Positions 37,457 through 49,333 of a DNA stretch of 64,000 nucleotides are shown piece after piece. Numbering within the stretch: the first letter of the stretch is position 1; each line of letters opens with the position of its first letter. The notes under the pieces were generated by a model. That model searched no databases and was not told the DNA's origin. It worked only from the letters and a program-made list of their open reading frames with translations. The DNA is from Virgibacillus sp. AGTR. GTDB taxonomy: Bacteria; Bacillota; Bacilli; Bacillales; Amphibacillaceae. Location: positions 62,001 through 126,000 of the forward strand of contig NZ_JAJERH010000002.1 of assembly GCF_016919725.2 (NCBI RefSeq), given 5' to 3'. Both the position numbers and the translations under genes were made by a program.

Positions 37457-38737
37457 TCACTGTGATAAACTAGGTTTCCTATTCTCTTTCAGAAAATGCT
37501 CCAGTAGAATGACTTTACCATTTTCAAGTCTAGACGCCTCAGCGGCAAAAGCAATGAGATGACTCTCCAATGATTTCGTTGCAGAGGTCTTGCTTATATT
37601 GATTTCTCCATCAAAGCTTCTTACTTCTCGAAGGAAATCACGCACGATTCCTTCATCACCACCACCGTGACCACTTACAGGCTTGCTTAAATGAATAACT
37701 GTTTCATGTTTGGACAAAAAGTCATAAATTGAAATCTTATTTTCATCCATCTTCCCTCTAATTTCACCTTTCGTTCCCATAATTTGCACAATTCTAGTTT
37801 GCTCTCTTGTAAAAGCAGACATACTAAACGTAGCTGTGGCTCCATTTACGAATTCTAAATTAACAACTTGATGATCCACCACATTATTGTCAGATTGATA
37901 CACACATTTCCCATAAGGAGTTGTTTCCAATGCACGTATAATTCCTTCTCGAGTATGGTCCGTCGTAAATTTCTTCGCCCAGCCCTTTCCTTCACCTAAG
38001 TAATAATTTCCAGCATGGAAGGGACATTCATTCTCAACCGGACAACCGTCCAAGCATCTTTCTGGAGCTCCATGTGGTTTATTTCCTTCATGAAAATGCA
38101 TGAGTGAACCGAAAGAGCTTATATGCTTACATGGCTGATCCATTAAGTACATTAATATATCCATATCATGACAAGACTTTTGCAAAATCATTGGGCTAGA
38201 ATGGTTACTATTATTCCAATTTCCTCTAACAAAACTATGAGACATATGCATAATTTCTACATTCTCATTCAATTGAATAGAAGCAATATCTCCAATCGTT
38301 CCTTCATCAATCACTCGCTTTATCGTTGACCAAAAATTTGTGTATCTAAGTACATGGCAAATTGTCAGCAACCTATTATGCTGTCTCGCTTTTCTTTCCA
38401 TTTCAATACACTCTGCAGGATCTGGAGACATCGGCTTCTCCAATAAAATATGGTATCCTTTTTCAATCGCCTTTATCGTCGGTTTAAAATGTTGTCGATC
38501 CAGTGTACATATGAAGGCAACATCTGCTTCTATATTTGCTTCAAGTAATTCTTCCCACGAAGAGAAGCACTTATCTTCCGAAATATGATGCGTATCGGCA
38601 ATAGATTTTCTTTTATCTTTGTTTAACTCAGCGACTGCGACAATATCTAATTCATGCGGATAATTTATTGCATAAGGAGCATATGCTTTAGCTCCTCTAT
38701 CTCCTGCCCCAATTAGAACCGCTTTTATTTTTCGCAC
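37457..38737 (-). CDS. Gfo/Idh/MocA oxidoreductase with internal Cys motif (YteT-like)
   Basis: 426 residues, longer than typical for the family. Rossmann motif AVLIGAGDRGAKAYAPYA at 6-23, ILLEKPMSPDP near 97, and an unusual segment CLDGCPVENECPFHAGNYY near 225-245 with four cysteines, possibly a metal site. The C-terminus has GHGGGDEGIVRDFL. It resembles B. subtilis YteT of the rhamnogalacturonan cluster. Family GH109 glycosidases share this fold, so a glycosidase role by a NAD-dependent mechanism is a possibility that sequence reading cannot settle. Last gene of the ROK/ABC operon. Confidence 0.85.
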   Translation of the reverse strand: MRKIKAVLIGAGDRGAKAYAPYAINYPHELDIVAVAELNKDKRKSIADTHHISEDKCFSSWEELLEANIEADVAFICTLDRQHFKPTIKAIEKGYHILLEKPMSPDPAECIEMERKARQHNRLLTICHVLRYTNFWSTIKRVIDEGTIGDIASIQLNENVEIMHMSHSFVRGNWNNSNHSSPMILQKSCHDMDILMYLMDQPCKHISSFGSLMHFHEGNKPHGAPERCLDGCPVENECPFHAGNYYLGEGKGWAKKFTTDHTREGIIRALETTPYGKCVYQSDNNVVDHQVVNLEFVNGATATFSMSAFTREQTRIVQIMGTKGEIRGKMDENKISIYDFLSKHETVIHLSKPVSGHGGGDEGIVRDFLREVRSFDGEINISKTSATKSLESHLIAFAAEASRLENGKVILLEHFLKENRKPSLSQ

Positions 38738-38787
38738 TGTGATCGCCCCTCTCCTCCTACAAATGATTTCGATTATTTAAGATAACA

Positions 38788-39615
38788 TTACCCTTTTCGC
38801 CCTGATAGAGCGATACCTTCAACAAATGCCTTTTGGAATAACATAAAGATGATGATTAACGGCCAAGATGCTAAAAACGTTCCAGCCATTAATACGGGAT
38901 AATTCGTACTATATTGCCCTTGTAATGAAGCTAACCCTGCTGATAAAGGCATCTTATCAGGAGAGCTATTAACAATTAACGGCCATAGAAAATCATTCCA
39001 TGACCAGAGTATCGTAAAGATAGCAAGAGCAATTAACCCTGGTTTAGCTAATGGTAACATAATCCTCCAATAGATTTGGAAATGATTACAGCCATCTATC
39101 TTCGCAGCCTCTTCTAATTCATCTGGCATTGTCATAAAAAATTGCCGTAATAAAAACGTTCCAAAAGCACTAAATAATCCTGGAAGAACGAGGGCTGTTA
39201 ATGTGTTTAACAAATCTAGATTAGCTATAATTTGGTACTGTGGTATTAAAAAAGCCTGTGGAGGTATCATTAATACAGACAAATATAAAATAAAAAAGAA
39301 ATTTCTTCCTGGGAACTTAATACGCGCAAATGCGTATGCTGCTAAAGAACATAAGAATAACTGTCCAATCGTTTTAATAATAGTTGTAATAAAAGTATTC
39401 CAATAGAATCCAGCAAAAGGAAATGAGTCAAATATCTCTTTATAATTGCTCCACTGAAAGACTTCTGGAAATATTTTTGGCGGAATTTGCGCTGCTTCCC
39501 CAACTGTTTTCAATGAGGTTAATATCATCCATAAAAACGGACCAATCATTAATATTGCACCACATAGTAATAATAAGTGGATGACTAGTTTCCGAGATTT
39601 ACTGACATTTTCCAT
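38788..39615 (-). CDS. ABC sugar importer permease, MalG type
   Basis: 275 residues, six helices, EAA motif EEAAKIDGCN, C-terminal VEGIALSGRKG. Partner of the permease at 39631 (15-bp gap). No ATPase gene nearby. Start ATG follows GAAGGTG. Confidence 0.9.
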   Translation of the reverse strand: MENVSKSRKLVIHLLLLCGAILMIGPFLWMILTSLKTVGEAAQIPPKIFPEVFQWSNYKEIFDSFPFAGFYWNTFITTIIKTIGQLFLCSLAAYAFARIKFPGRNFFFILYLSVLMIPPQAFLIPQYQIIANLDLLNTLTALVLPGLFSAFGTFLLRQFFMTMPDELEEAAKIDGCNHFQIYWRIMLPLAKPGLIALAIFTILWSWNDFLWPLIVNSSPDKMPLSAGLASLQGQYSTNYPVLMAGTFLASWPLIIIFMLFQKAFVEGIALSGRKG

Positions 39616-39630
39616 ACAAACACCTTCTTT

Positions 39631-40545
39631 CTACTCATAATGAACCCAGCGTTTTTGTAATCTAAATTGAATGATTGTTAATACGAGAATGATAATAAAC
39701 AACACAAAAGCAATTGCCGCTGCAATACCTTTCTCTCCAATAACAAATGCATAATGATAGAACAAGTAAATAACGGATTGAGCACTGTCAATTGCTGGAT
39801 TGGTTGGGCTGACCATCATAAATATAAAATCGAATACTTGAAAAGCAGAAATAAATGAAATAACAGCAACAAAAAAGATCGTTGGTGAAAGTAAAGGCAA
39901 CGTAATCTTAAAGAATGAGTATATAGGACTAGCCCCGTCTAAAGACGCTGCTTCATATAGAGACTTTGGTATTCCTTGTAATCCAGATAATAAGATAACC
40001 ATATTTGTTCCTATCGCGCTCCAGGTTCCTACTATAATGATGGATATTAAAACCCAATTAGGATCCGTGAGCCAGCTAGGACCGTCAATAGAAAACCATT
40101 CAAGCATATGATTAATAATTCCATAGTCTGCATTATATAACCATTTCCAAATCATCCCTATTGCTGCTGGCATTGTGACAACCGGAAGAAAAAACAATGT
40201 ACGATATATAGTAAGACCCTTTATCTTTTGATTTAGCAATACAGCTATTACGATCGAAATAGCAATACTAAATGGAACCATTACAAACGCATAAACAAGC
40301 GTATTTCTAAATGAATACCATATTTGCGGATCATCGAACATGTCTTTATAATTTTGTAAGCCTGACCAGCTGTAATTACCAAAATCTCCCCAATCATTGA
40401 AGCTATAATAGAATGTTTGAAAGACAGGGAAAATATAAAAGATTAGTAAGCCCAATAATGTTGGTGCAATAAATAAATAACCCCAGAAAATATCATTCTT
40501 TTTTAGTGTCGACATCTGGCGTGTCGCTACCTTAGTATCCTTCAT
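39631..40545 (-). CDS. ABC sugar importer permease, MalF type
   Basis: 304 residues with a cytoplasmic N-terminus, six helices and EAA motif YEAASLDGAS. Normal length, without the insertion seen at 16850-18175. RBS CGAGGTGAT precedes ATG. Follows the binding-protein gene by 33 bp. Confidence 0.9.
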   Translation of the reverse strand: MKDTKVATRQMSTLKKNDIFWGYLFIAPTLLGLLIFYIFPVFQTFYYSFNDWGDFGNYSWSGLQNYKDMFDDPQIWYSFRNTLVYAFVMVPFSIAISIVIAVLLNQKIKGLTIYRTLFFLPVVTMPAAIGMIWKWLYNADYGIINHMLEWFSIDGPSWLTDPNWVLISIIIVGTWSAIGTNMVILLSGLQGIPKSLYEAASLDGASPIYSFFKITLPLLSPTIFFVAVISFISAFQVFDFIFMMVSPTNPAIDSAQSVIYLFYHYAFVIGEKGIAAAIAFVLFIIILVLTIIQFRLQKRWVHYE

Positions 40546-40578
40546 ATATAATCACCTCGATGTACTGAGCTTAATATA

Positions 40579-41835
40579 TTACTCACTTGCTAGAACTTCT
40601 TCCATCTGTTTATCTATTTTTTCACTTGCTTCTTCTACAGTTATTTGACCAGACCAAGCCTTAGCTAGATTATCCTGTATAATTGTGGACCATTTGGAAG
40701 TATCCTTGGACACAGGGTAAGGTTCTGCGACCTCAGCCATATCTAAAAATACTTGTAAATTAAAATTAGGGGTCGATTTTGTCCAAGCATCTTGTGTGCC
40801 TTCATATGCAGGAATAATTCCTGATTCCGCTTGCATAACAGCGGCTTTCTCTGAACTTAGGAACGTTACAAACTTCCAAGCTGCATCTTTGTTTTCTGAG
40901 TTCTTAGCTATGACGTTTCCTAATCCATGGATTACATTTGAGCGCTTTTGCATTTCTGGTAAAAGGGCTACATCAGCATGCTCGTTCGTATATTCATTTG
41001 CTTTAAATTGTGGAATCATATACGAAGCTTGAAACATCATCGCAACCTTTCCTGATTCAAACATACTTGTTGCATCTGTTGTTTCCATTTGGGCATGTGT
41101 CGGTGAAACCTTATGTTTGTGAATTAAATCATAATATTTTTGAATACCATCTATCGTATTTGGATCATCGAAACCCGATTCTGTCTTATCTTCAGAAATA
41201 ATATAACCACCATTTGCTAGAATAGTATTAAAATAACTAGCTTGCGCATCTTGAATAAAGGCGGCAATGCCATAGATATCTTTATCTGGGTTTGTTAGTG
41301 CTTTGGCAGCTTCCACGAGATCATCCCATTTCCATGCCTCATTCGGATAATCAATCCCTGCTTCATCAAAAAGTTTTTTATTATACCATAATCCAACAGT
41401 GTCATAGTCTTTAGGTAGCGCATAGGTCTTATCCTCATATTGATATAGACCTAGCAGTCCTTTAGGATATGGAGACAAATCTAGCTCATCATCCTTGATA
41501 CGATTATTTATCGGTTCAAGCATCTCATTGGAAGCATATTTTACAAAGTTCGGCCCATTCATCCAAAAAACATCCGGTAAGCTTCCACCTGTTGCAGCAG
41601 CATCTAATTTTGTAAAATATTGATCATATGGAGTTAATTCCAATTTCACCTGAATATTCGGATAATCTTTGTTAAACGCTTTCACAATATCCTTTAACAT
41701 ATCCTCTTGATTCTTATCCCAGTATGCATATTTAATTGTTGCTTTCCCATCAGCGCTAGCACCCTCATCATTCGAGGAACATGCCCCTAACGTAAATACG
41801 AGAAAAATAATCAATACTACATAAAATTTTTTCAT
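40579..41835 (-). CDS. Extracellular sugar-binding lipoprotein of ABC importer
   Basis: A 418-residue family 1 solute-binding protein; lipobox LGAC with cysteine 19, followed by KATIKYAYWDKNQEDMLKD. Core segments DVFWMNGPNFVKYA and ALPKDYDTVGLWYNKKLFDEAG are typical of the family. It lies between a ROK kinase and its permeases, so the imported sugar is probably hydrolysed and phosphorylated inside. RBS GGAAGGTGAC. A hairpin at 41863-41913 separates it from the ROK gene. Confidence 0.92.
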   Translation of the reverse strand: MKKFYVVLIIFLVFTLGACSSNDEGASADGKATIKYAYWDKNQEDMLKDIVKAFNKDYPNIQVKLELTPYDQYFTKLDAAATGGSLPDVFWMNGPNFVKYASNEMLEPINNRIKDDELDLSPYPKGLLGLYQYEDKTYALPKDYDTVGLWYNKKLFDEAGIDYPNEAWKWDDLVEAAKALTNPDKDIYGIAAFIQDAQASYFNTILANGGYIISEDKTESGFDDPNTIDGIQKYYDLIHKHKVSPTHAQMETTDATSMFESGKVAMMFQASYMIPQFKANEYTNEHADVALLPEMQKRSNVIHGLGNVIAKNSENKDAAWKFVTFLSSEKAAVMQAESGIIPAYEGTQDAWTKSTPNFNLQVFLDMAEVAEPYPVSKDTSKWSTIIQDNLAKAWSGQITVEEASEKIDKQMEEVLASE

Positions 41836-41862
41836 CTTGTCACCTTCCTATAGCAATTTGTA

Positions 41863-41913
41863 AAAGACCTAGCTTCGCTTGCTTTTCCACCTCCTACTAA
41901 ATGTTAGGTCTTT
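41863..41913 (-). promoter_or_regulatory. Hairpin between ROK kinase and binding-protein genes
   Basis: AAAGACCTA (41863-41871) pairs with TAGGTCTTT (41905-41913), and the 5' arm on the minus strand includes the ROK stop codon. The loop contains AGGAGGTGG, a strong Shine-Dalgarno-like sequence not followed by a start. It could act as partial terminator or mRNA-processing element. Confidence 0.5.
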
Positions 41914-42850
41914 AAAAAGTGAAATTTTGTTCAGGAGTTGTATTACTGCACATTACATTCTCCCAACTGCAAAGTGCAGCGCCAATCACACCTGAATCTC
42001 CCTTTAATTTGCTCCCGGTAATTCGCCCAAGCGCTTCTTTTTGCTCAGAGATTAAAAACAGACCAATATTTTGTTTAATTAAATCTAGTAGAAATGGATG
42101 ATGATTTATAACTCCCCCACCAAGTACAATTTGATGTGGATCTAATAAACTAATAATCGAATAAATACCTTGAGAAATCGCAGGAATAACCTCATCCATA
42201 ACATCGCTAGCTAACTTATCCCCAGCAATATACGCCTGAAAAAAGTCTTGTGTTGATGTAATGGAATTCCCCATTCTCTCTCTAGCAAGCTTATATATAG
42301 CAGGCCCAGATGCTGCATTTTCTAAAGTGGTTAGTTGTCCATCAACACCTGTAATAGGACACAAGCCAATTTCTCCAGCAAATCCTTCTCCTCTCAAAAA
42401 GGATCCATTTTGGATAATAGAGCATGAAATTCCAGTACTGATCGTTACATACACACAAGTGGAATTCGGTGCTACATTTAACTTCTTCCACTCCGCATAG
42501 GCTGCCATGTAAACATCGTTATCGATAACAATATGATGAATAGAGAATGCCTCTCTAAGTCTATTAACTAATGGAAAATCAATCCAAGGTAAATTATTTT
42601 GGTAAACAGCTATCCCGTTTAAACGATCTACCTTCCCTGGAACCCCTACTCCCATTGCTTTAATTTGTGAGATAGATAGATTTGCTTTTTTTAACACCTG
42701 ATCAATACAAGTAACTACTTGTTTAAACATACTTTCCGCATTATTCGTATTACTACTCACTTTTGATCGATACAAAATAACACCCTGTTCATCCACAATC
42801 ACAGCAGCAATTTTTGTACCTCCAATATCAACTCCTATTGAGAAACCCAA
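41912..42850 (-). CDS. ROK-family sugar kinase lacking the zinc motif
   Basis: 312 residues: ATP-phosphate motif IGVDIGGTKIAAVIVD at 5-20, MGVGVPGKVDRLNG near 95, IDNDVYMAAYAEW with the catalytic Asp near 130, and VLGGGVINHHPFL. The usual ROK zinc motif (GEIGH...CxCGxxGCxE) is replaced by GEIGLCPITGVDGQLTTLEN, without the His and Cys ligands. It probably phosphorylates a hexose released from the imported glycoside; specificity is unknown. TTG start 42850 with GAGGTGAC. First gene of the ABC operon. Confidence 0.85.
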   Translation of the reverse strand: MGFSIGVDIGGTKIAAVIVDEQGVILYRSKVSSNTNNAESMFKQVVTCIDQVLKKANLSISQIKAMGVGVPGKVDRLNGIAVYQNNLPWIDFPLVNRLREAFSIHHIVIDNDVYMAAYAEWKKLNVAPNSTCVYVTISTGISCSIIQNGSFLRGEGFAGEIGLCPITGVDGQLTTLENAASGPAIYKLARERMGNSITSTQDFFQAYIAGDKLASDVMDEVIPAISQGIYSIISLLDPHQIVLGGGVINHHPFLLDLIKQNIGLFLISEQKEALGRITGSKLKGDSGVIGAALCSWENVMCSNTTPEQNFTF

Positions 42851-42890
42851 CGTTTGTCACCTCATGTCTACATTCCTAAATTCCTAAATT

Positions 42891-42920
42891 TTAGTAAATT
42901 CATTATTAAATATTTACTAA
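42891..42920. promoter_or_regulatory. ROK/XylR-like operator dyad
   Basis: TTAGTAAA (42891-42898) and TTTACTAA (42913-42920), separated by 14 bp, lie just downstream of the ROK-operon promoter. Such TTAG...CTAA dyads are bound by XylR-type ROK repressors; one is encoded at 43657. Confidence 0.55.
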
Positions 42921-42929
42921 TTGTTTTTA

Positions 42930-42958
42930 ATACTAGCATAGCGAATTTTGAATGTCTA
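42930..42958 (-). promoter_or_regulatory. Promoter of the ROK kinase/ABC operon
   Basis: Minus strand TAGACA (42958-42953), 17-bp spacer, TAGTAT (42935-42930). The palindrome at 42954-42980 overlaps the -35 box. Confidence 0.5.
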
Positions 42959-42980
42959 TAATTTTTGAAAAATTATAGAC
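42954..42980. promoter_or_regulatory. Perfect 27-bp palindrome over the -35 region
   Basis: GTCTATAATTTTT and AAAAATTATAGAC flank a single G: arms of 13 bp without mismatch. It could be an activator site, or a terminator from the other side. Confidence 0.6.
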
Positions 42981-43021
42981 TGAATACCTTCTTCTTATTT
43001 CCGATTCTAGTAAAAGGAGGA

Positions 43022-43207
43022 GAAACATAAGAAAACGCTCGTCACTAGCGACTGTAGCCAGTCAACGGAGATAAAGGAGCTTTTCAGCCGATAATACTTA
43101 TCGTAGGACAATTCGTGAAATCGCCTAGTTTCTGGACGCTGGAGCTGTACACGGCTCAACACGCCCATATTTATCCACATGGACGAATTTTTAATTTTCT
43201 AGACTAC
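43022..43207 (-). repeat. Family B dispersed repeat, copy 2 (inverted)
   Basis: The reverse complement reads TAGTCTAG, TCCATGTGGATAA, ATGGGCGTGTTGAGCCG, CAGCTCCAGCG and CCTTTATCTCCGTTGACT, in the same order as 6825-7030 and 36 kb away. Opposite orientation. Confidence 0.75.
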
Positions 43208-43209
43208 GA

Positions 43210-43253
43210 AAAGAGCAACCCTATGAGGCCGCAGCTCACAAGGTTGCCCTTTT
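43210..43253. terminator. Bidirectional terminator after the ROK repressor region
   Basis: AAAGAGCAACC (43210-43220) pairs with GGTTGCCCTTTT (43242-43253). Both strands end in a T-run. It likely ends the long minus-strand operon after the repeat array. Confidence 0.65.
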
Positions 43254-43295
43254 GATTACAATCATTCAATGGTGTTTGTTAAAAATGAACAGTTT

Positions 43296-43326
43296 GATAA
43301 AGTGAAACAGTTATATGCGGGATAAA
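43296..43326 (+). repeat. Family A mini-copy (ends only)
   Basis: GATAAAGTGAAAC is joined directly to AGTTATATGCGGGATAAA. Everything between the two ends is missing. It shares GATAAAG with the next copy, so the three copies form a tandem array. Confidence 0.75.
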
Positions 43327-43482
43327 GTGAAACTTCCATCCGTGGGGAGTGTGTTTATCCCCCACGGATGGTTAGCTGAACCAATCGGACATTTACTGGT
43401 AGTTGATACCACCTCTTATCCATATTGGCTTCTCTTTATTGCTTGAAGTGGGATCTTACTGCCAGTTATATGCGGGATAAAG
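43323..43482 (+). repeat. Family A structured repeat, tandem copy
   Basis: The left stem is perfect: ATCCGTGGGG/CCCCACGGAT. The GGGTATGACCTAAAGG block is deleted. The right end is AGTTATATGCGGGATAAA. Confidence 0.85.
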
Positions 43483-43649
43483 TGAAACTTCCATCCAGCT
43501 TTTACTGAAACAAATACGTACAAAGGCTTAAATCGCCACGTCCTGTGGCAACGCCTTTGTGACCTACTTCCATGTAGGCCCGAACCAATCGGACATTTAC
43601 TGGCAGTTGATACCACCTCTTATCCATATTTGTTTGTCTTTGGGATAAA
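43479..43649 (+). repeat. Family A repeat, variant with different left half
   Basis: After AAAGTGAAACTTCCATCC the usual left part is replaced by a new stem ACAAAGGC/GCCTTTGT and by CCTAC/GTAGG; it rejoins the family at GAACCAATCGGACATTTACT. The distal second arm is lost. It ends 7 bp from the ROK repressor stop. Confidence 0.75.
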
Positions 43650-43656
43650 CGATCCA

Positions 43657-44838
43657 TCATATTACTGGGTCAAATATTTCGGTGAGTAGCAATGATACAG
43701 CCCCTAAAATCGTCGCATCACTTCCTAGCTTTGTTACAGCTACCTTTGTTTCTTTAGCATCTTGGGTTAGTGCACAGCGTTTTATCCTCTCATGGATAGC
43801 AGGTAAGATAAAGGATGCACTATTCATCACCCCACCACCTAATATAATTTTCTCTGGGTTAATCATATGAATTAAATTGGTTAAACCGACACCGATGCAA
43901 TCACCAGTTTCTTTTAAAACATCTATATAAATTTGATTTCCAGCCTTAGCCAGTTCAAAAACACTTTCTCCAGTCAATTTAAACGAGGCTGACTGACCAT
44001 TCTGACTTAGCCTTCTATGTGCACGTTCAGCAATAGCAGGACCAGTGGCAAATGTTTGCAAGCAACCACGATTACCGCACTCGCAAATATCACCATTAAT
44101 ATCAATGGTCATATGACCAATTTCTCCGGCAATATCCTGTGCACCGTGGAATAACTTCCCTTCCGTTACGATGCCTGCACCTACACCTCTTCCCAAATTA
44201 ACAGCAACCATACTGTCTAAATCACCGTGACCTCCAAACCATGCCTCACCTAAGGCCATTGCACGTGCGTCATTTTCCACTTTAACCATGACATGGAACT
44301 CTTGCTCAAGCATTTCCTTTATTGGTATATGTGTTAGATTAAGGTTTGGAGCGAATAACGAGGTTCCTGTTTCAACGTTTACCACCCCGTGCATCGCTAC
44401 TCCAATCCCCATAATTTCCTCTATATCCTTATTCGTTTGACGAAGTACTTGATGAATGCATTCCTTTAAATAAGAGAGAAAAGCATCATTAGTTACAGGT
44501 AAATCAAGTGTATACGAATGCCTTGCTTGAATTCTACCAGCAAGGTCTGCAACAATGCATTCTATCTGTTCTGGTCCTGCATCAACACCTAAAATATAAA
44601 AAGCTGTTTTATTAATATGAAGCATCGTCGGTTTCCTGCCACCCATGGACTGACCACGATTACTTTCCAATACAATTTGCTGATCAATTAACTCCTTTAC
44701 AATACTACTGACAGTTGGTGGAGTTAGTTTCGTATCCTTGGCAATCTGCGCCCTAGAGATTGGCTCAAATTTCCTTATTTTATTTAAAATGATTGACTTG
44801 TTTACTGATTTCATCAGTTTAAATGTACCTCGTTGCAT
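43657..44838 (-). CDS. ROK-family transcriptional repressor (XylR/NagC type)
   Basis: 393 residues: N-terminal winged HTH with ISRAQIAKDTKLTPPTVSSIVKELI (about 27-51), then a ROK domain with ILGVDAGPEQIECIVAD, VAVNLGRGVGAG and the full zinc motif EIGHMTIDINGDICECGNRGC. Last gene of the minus-strand operon with lacZ and the GH63-like gene, so it probably senses a sugar from that pathway. The dyads at 42891 and in the galK/SDR region (55697, 55877) are candidate sites. RBS GGAGGATGC. Confidence 0.9.
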   Translation of the reverse strand: MQRGTFKLMKSVNKSIILNKIRKFEPISRAQIAKDTKLTPPTVSSIVKELIDQQIVLESNRGQSMGGRKPTMLHINKTAFYILGVDAGPEQIECIVADLAGRIQARHSYTLDLPVTNDAFLSYLKECIHQVLRQTNKDIEEIMGIGVAMHGVVNVETGTSLFAPNLNLTHIPIKEMLEQEFHVMVKVENDARAMALGEAWFGGHGDLDSMVAVNLGRGVGAGIVTEGKLFHGAQDIAGEIGHMTIDINGDICECGNRGCLQTFATGPAIAERAHRRLSQNGQSASFKLTGESVFELAKAGNQIYIDVLKETGDCIGVGLTNLIHMINPEKIILGGGVMNSASFILPAIHERIKRCALTQDAKETKVAVTKLGSDATILGAVSLLLTEIFDPVI

Positions 44839-44892
44839 AGCATCCTCCGAATAATAATAACGTTGTCTCTATTGTATCATGGAGCAACTATT

Positions 44893-45027
44893 GATAAAGT
44901 GAAACTTCCATCCGTGTGGGGTGTGTTTACCCCCCACGAAGTTACGGACATTTACTGGCAGTTGATCCCCCTCTTATCCATAGTGGCTTCACTTTATCCC
45001 TTGAAGCTGGGGACTTACTGCCAGCCA
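44893..45027 (+). repeat. Family A repeat, right end lost
   Basis: GATAAAGTGAAACTTCCATC, stem CGTGTGGGG/CCCCCACG, CGGACATTTACTGGCAGTTG and a distal stem, but the usual TATATGCGGGATAAA end is missing. It lies between lacZ (26 bp from its stop) and the ROK repressor. Confidence 0.75.
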
Positions 45028-45053
45028 TGAATTGCTTTTGAACAATTTTTTTA

Positions 45054-48155
<3,102 letters not shown>

Positions 48156-49103
48156 TTAGCTATCCTTAGAGACGTTTACCACTTTTCTTTTCTGTCCTTT
48201 GTAATTTACTGCAATTATTCCAGTAGCTACAAGTATCAATGCTCCCATGATAAAGATGTTTAATGACTCCCCAGGGATAAACATCGCAGACAAGATCGCT
48301 CCTGAAACGGGTGTAATAAATTTAAACATACTTATCTCGCCAGCCTTATTAAATTTCAGAATAGAGTACCAGAGGCCAAAAGCGACAGCAGAAAGCAGTG
48401 CGGAGTAAATAAAAAGCATCCACCCAAGTGGTGTAAACGTTATCGCATTTTCTTGCAACTGCGGAATACCAATCACTAGCATAAGACCTGCCCCTATCGT
48501 TAACTGCCAACCAGTTAACGCAAAAGGATGGATACCGATAGCAAGCTCCTTTGCCATAATCGTCCCTATGGCGCTTGTTAAAGCTGCCAGTATCATATAT
48601 CCCTCTCCCGTTACCTGAAAAGTGAGTTTAAGCTCTTCCCCCCAGTTAGCAACAATAATCCCTGCAAATCCTGCCATAAGCCCTACTGTTTTCTTCCAAT
48701 TGATACGGTCATTTGTATAAAAGAAATGGGCTAAGACAACCGTAAAAAAAGTACCACTTGATAGTAAAATAGCTCCTTGCATACCAGAAACTTCTGCTAA
48801 CCCATTATAAAAAAAGAAATACTGTAAACTAGTTTGAAGAATTCCGAAGATTACTAGAAAAAGAATCTGTCGCTTCGTAACGAATAATTTCTTAGGATTA
48901 GAAAAAATTAATCCCACTAAAAGAATTAGACCTGCTAATAAAAAGCGCATTCCAGCAAAAACAATCTTAGCAATTGTGTCATCTTTAGCCATTTGTAATT
49001 CTTCATAGCTTACTTTCAATACTGGAAATGCACTCCCCCATAAAATGGAACAAAAAATAGCAATACATACGACAACCCATTTTCTTTTAAGCATACTATC
49101 CAT
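48156..49103 (-). CDS. DMT-superfamily transporter (two EamA domains)
   Basis: 315 residues, ten predicted helices in two EamA repeats, with ILWGSAFPVLKVSYEEL in the first helix region and SAVAFGLWYSILKFNKAGEISMF in the second half. DMT/RhaT-like carriers export metabolites or sugars; the substrate is unknown. It lies between the GH63-like gene and lacZ and so may export a sugar or by-product of that pathway. RBS AGGAGATGA. Confidence 0.85.
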   Translation of the reverse strand: MDSMLKRKWVVVCIAIFCSILWGSAFPVLKVSYEELQMAKDDTIAKIVFAGMRFLLAGLILLVGLIFSNPKKLFVTKRQILFLVIFGILQTSLQYFFFYNGLAEVSGMQGAILLSSGTFFTVVLAHFFYTNDRINWKKTVGLMAGFAGIIVANWGEELKLTFQVTGEGYMILAALTSAIGTIMAKELAIGIHPFALTGWQLTIGAGLMLVIGIPQLQENAITFTPLGWMLFIYSALLSAVAFGLWYSILKFNKAGEISMFKFITPVSGAILSAMFIPGESLNIFIMGALILVATGIIAVNYKGQKRKVVNVSKDS

Positions 49104-49131
49104 TTTATGTCATCTCCTATGTTGTTTTGTA

Positions 49132-49318
49132 GAATAAAGTGAAACTTCAATTAGTTGGGGGATGTTTATCACCCACTGATGGTTCGTACCACAAGGGTAT
49201 GACCTAAAGACCTTTGAACAAATCGGACATTTACTGGCAGCTGATCCCGCACTTATCGATATTGGTTTCACGTTATTCCTTGAAGTGGGGTCTTACTGCC
49301 AGTTATATGCAGGGAAAA
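49132..49318 (+). repeat. Family A structured repeat, full length
   Basis: Contains all landmarks: ATAAAGTGAAACTTCAATTA, GTACCACAAGGGTATGACCT, AATCGGACATTTACTGGCAG, the AAGTGGGG arm and GCCAGTTATATGCAGGG. It ends 15 bp from the GH63-like stop. Confidence 0.88.
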
Positions 49319-49333
49319 GTTACCTAGAAATCA

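Noticed and set aside
43296-43649. Tandem repeats as a CRISPR array
   Set aside because: Units are 30-170 bp of unequal length with no unique spacers, and no cas genes are present.
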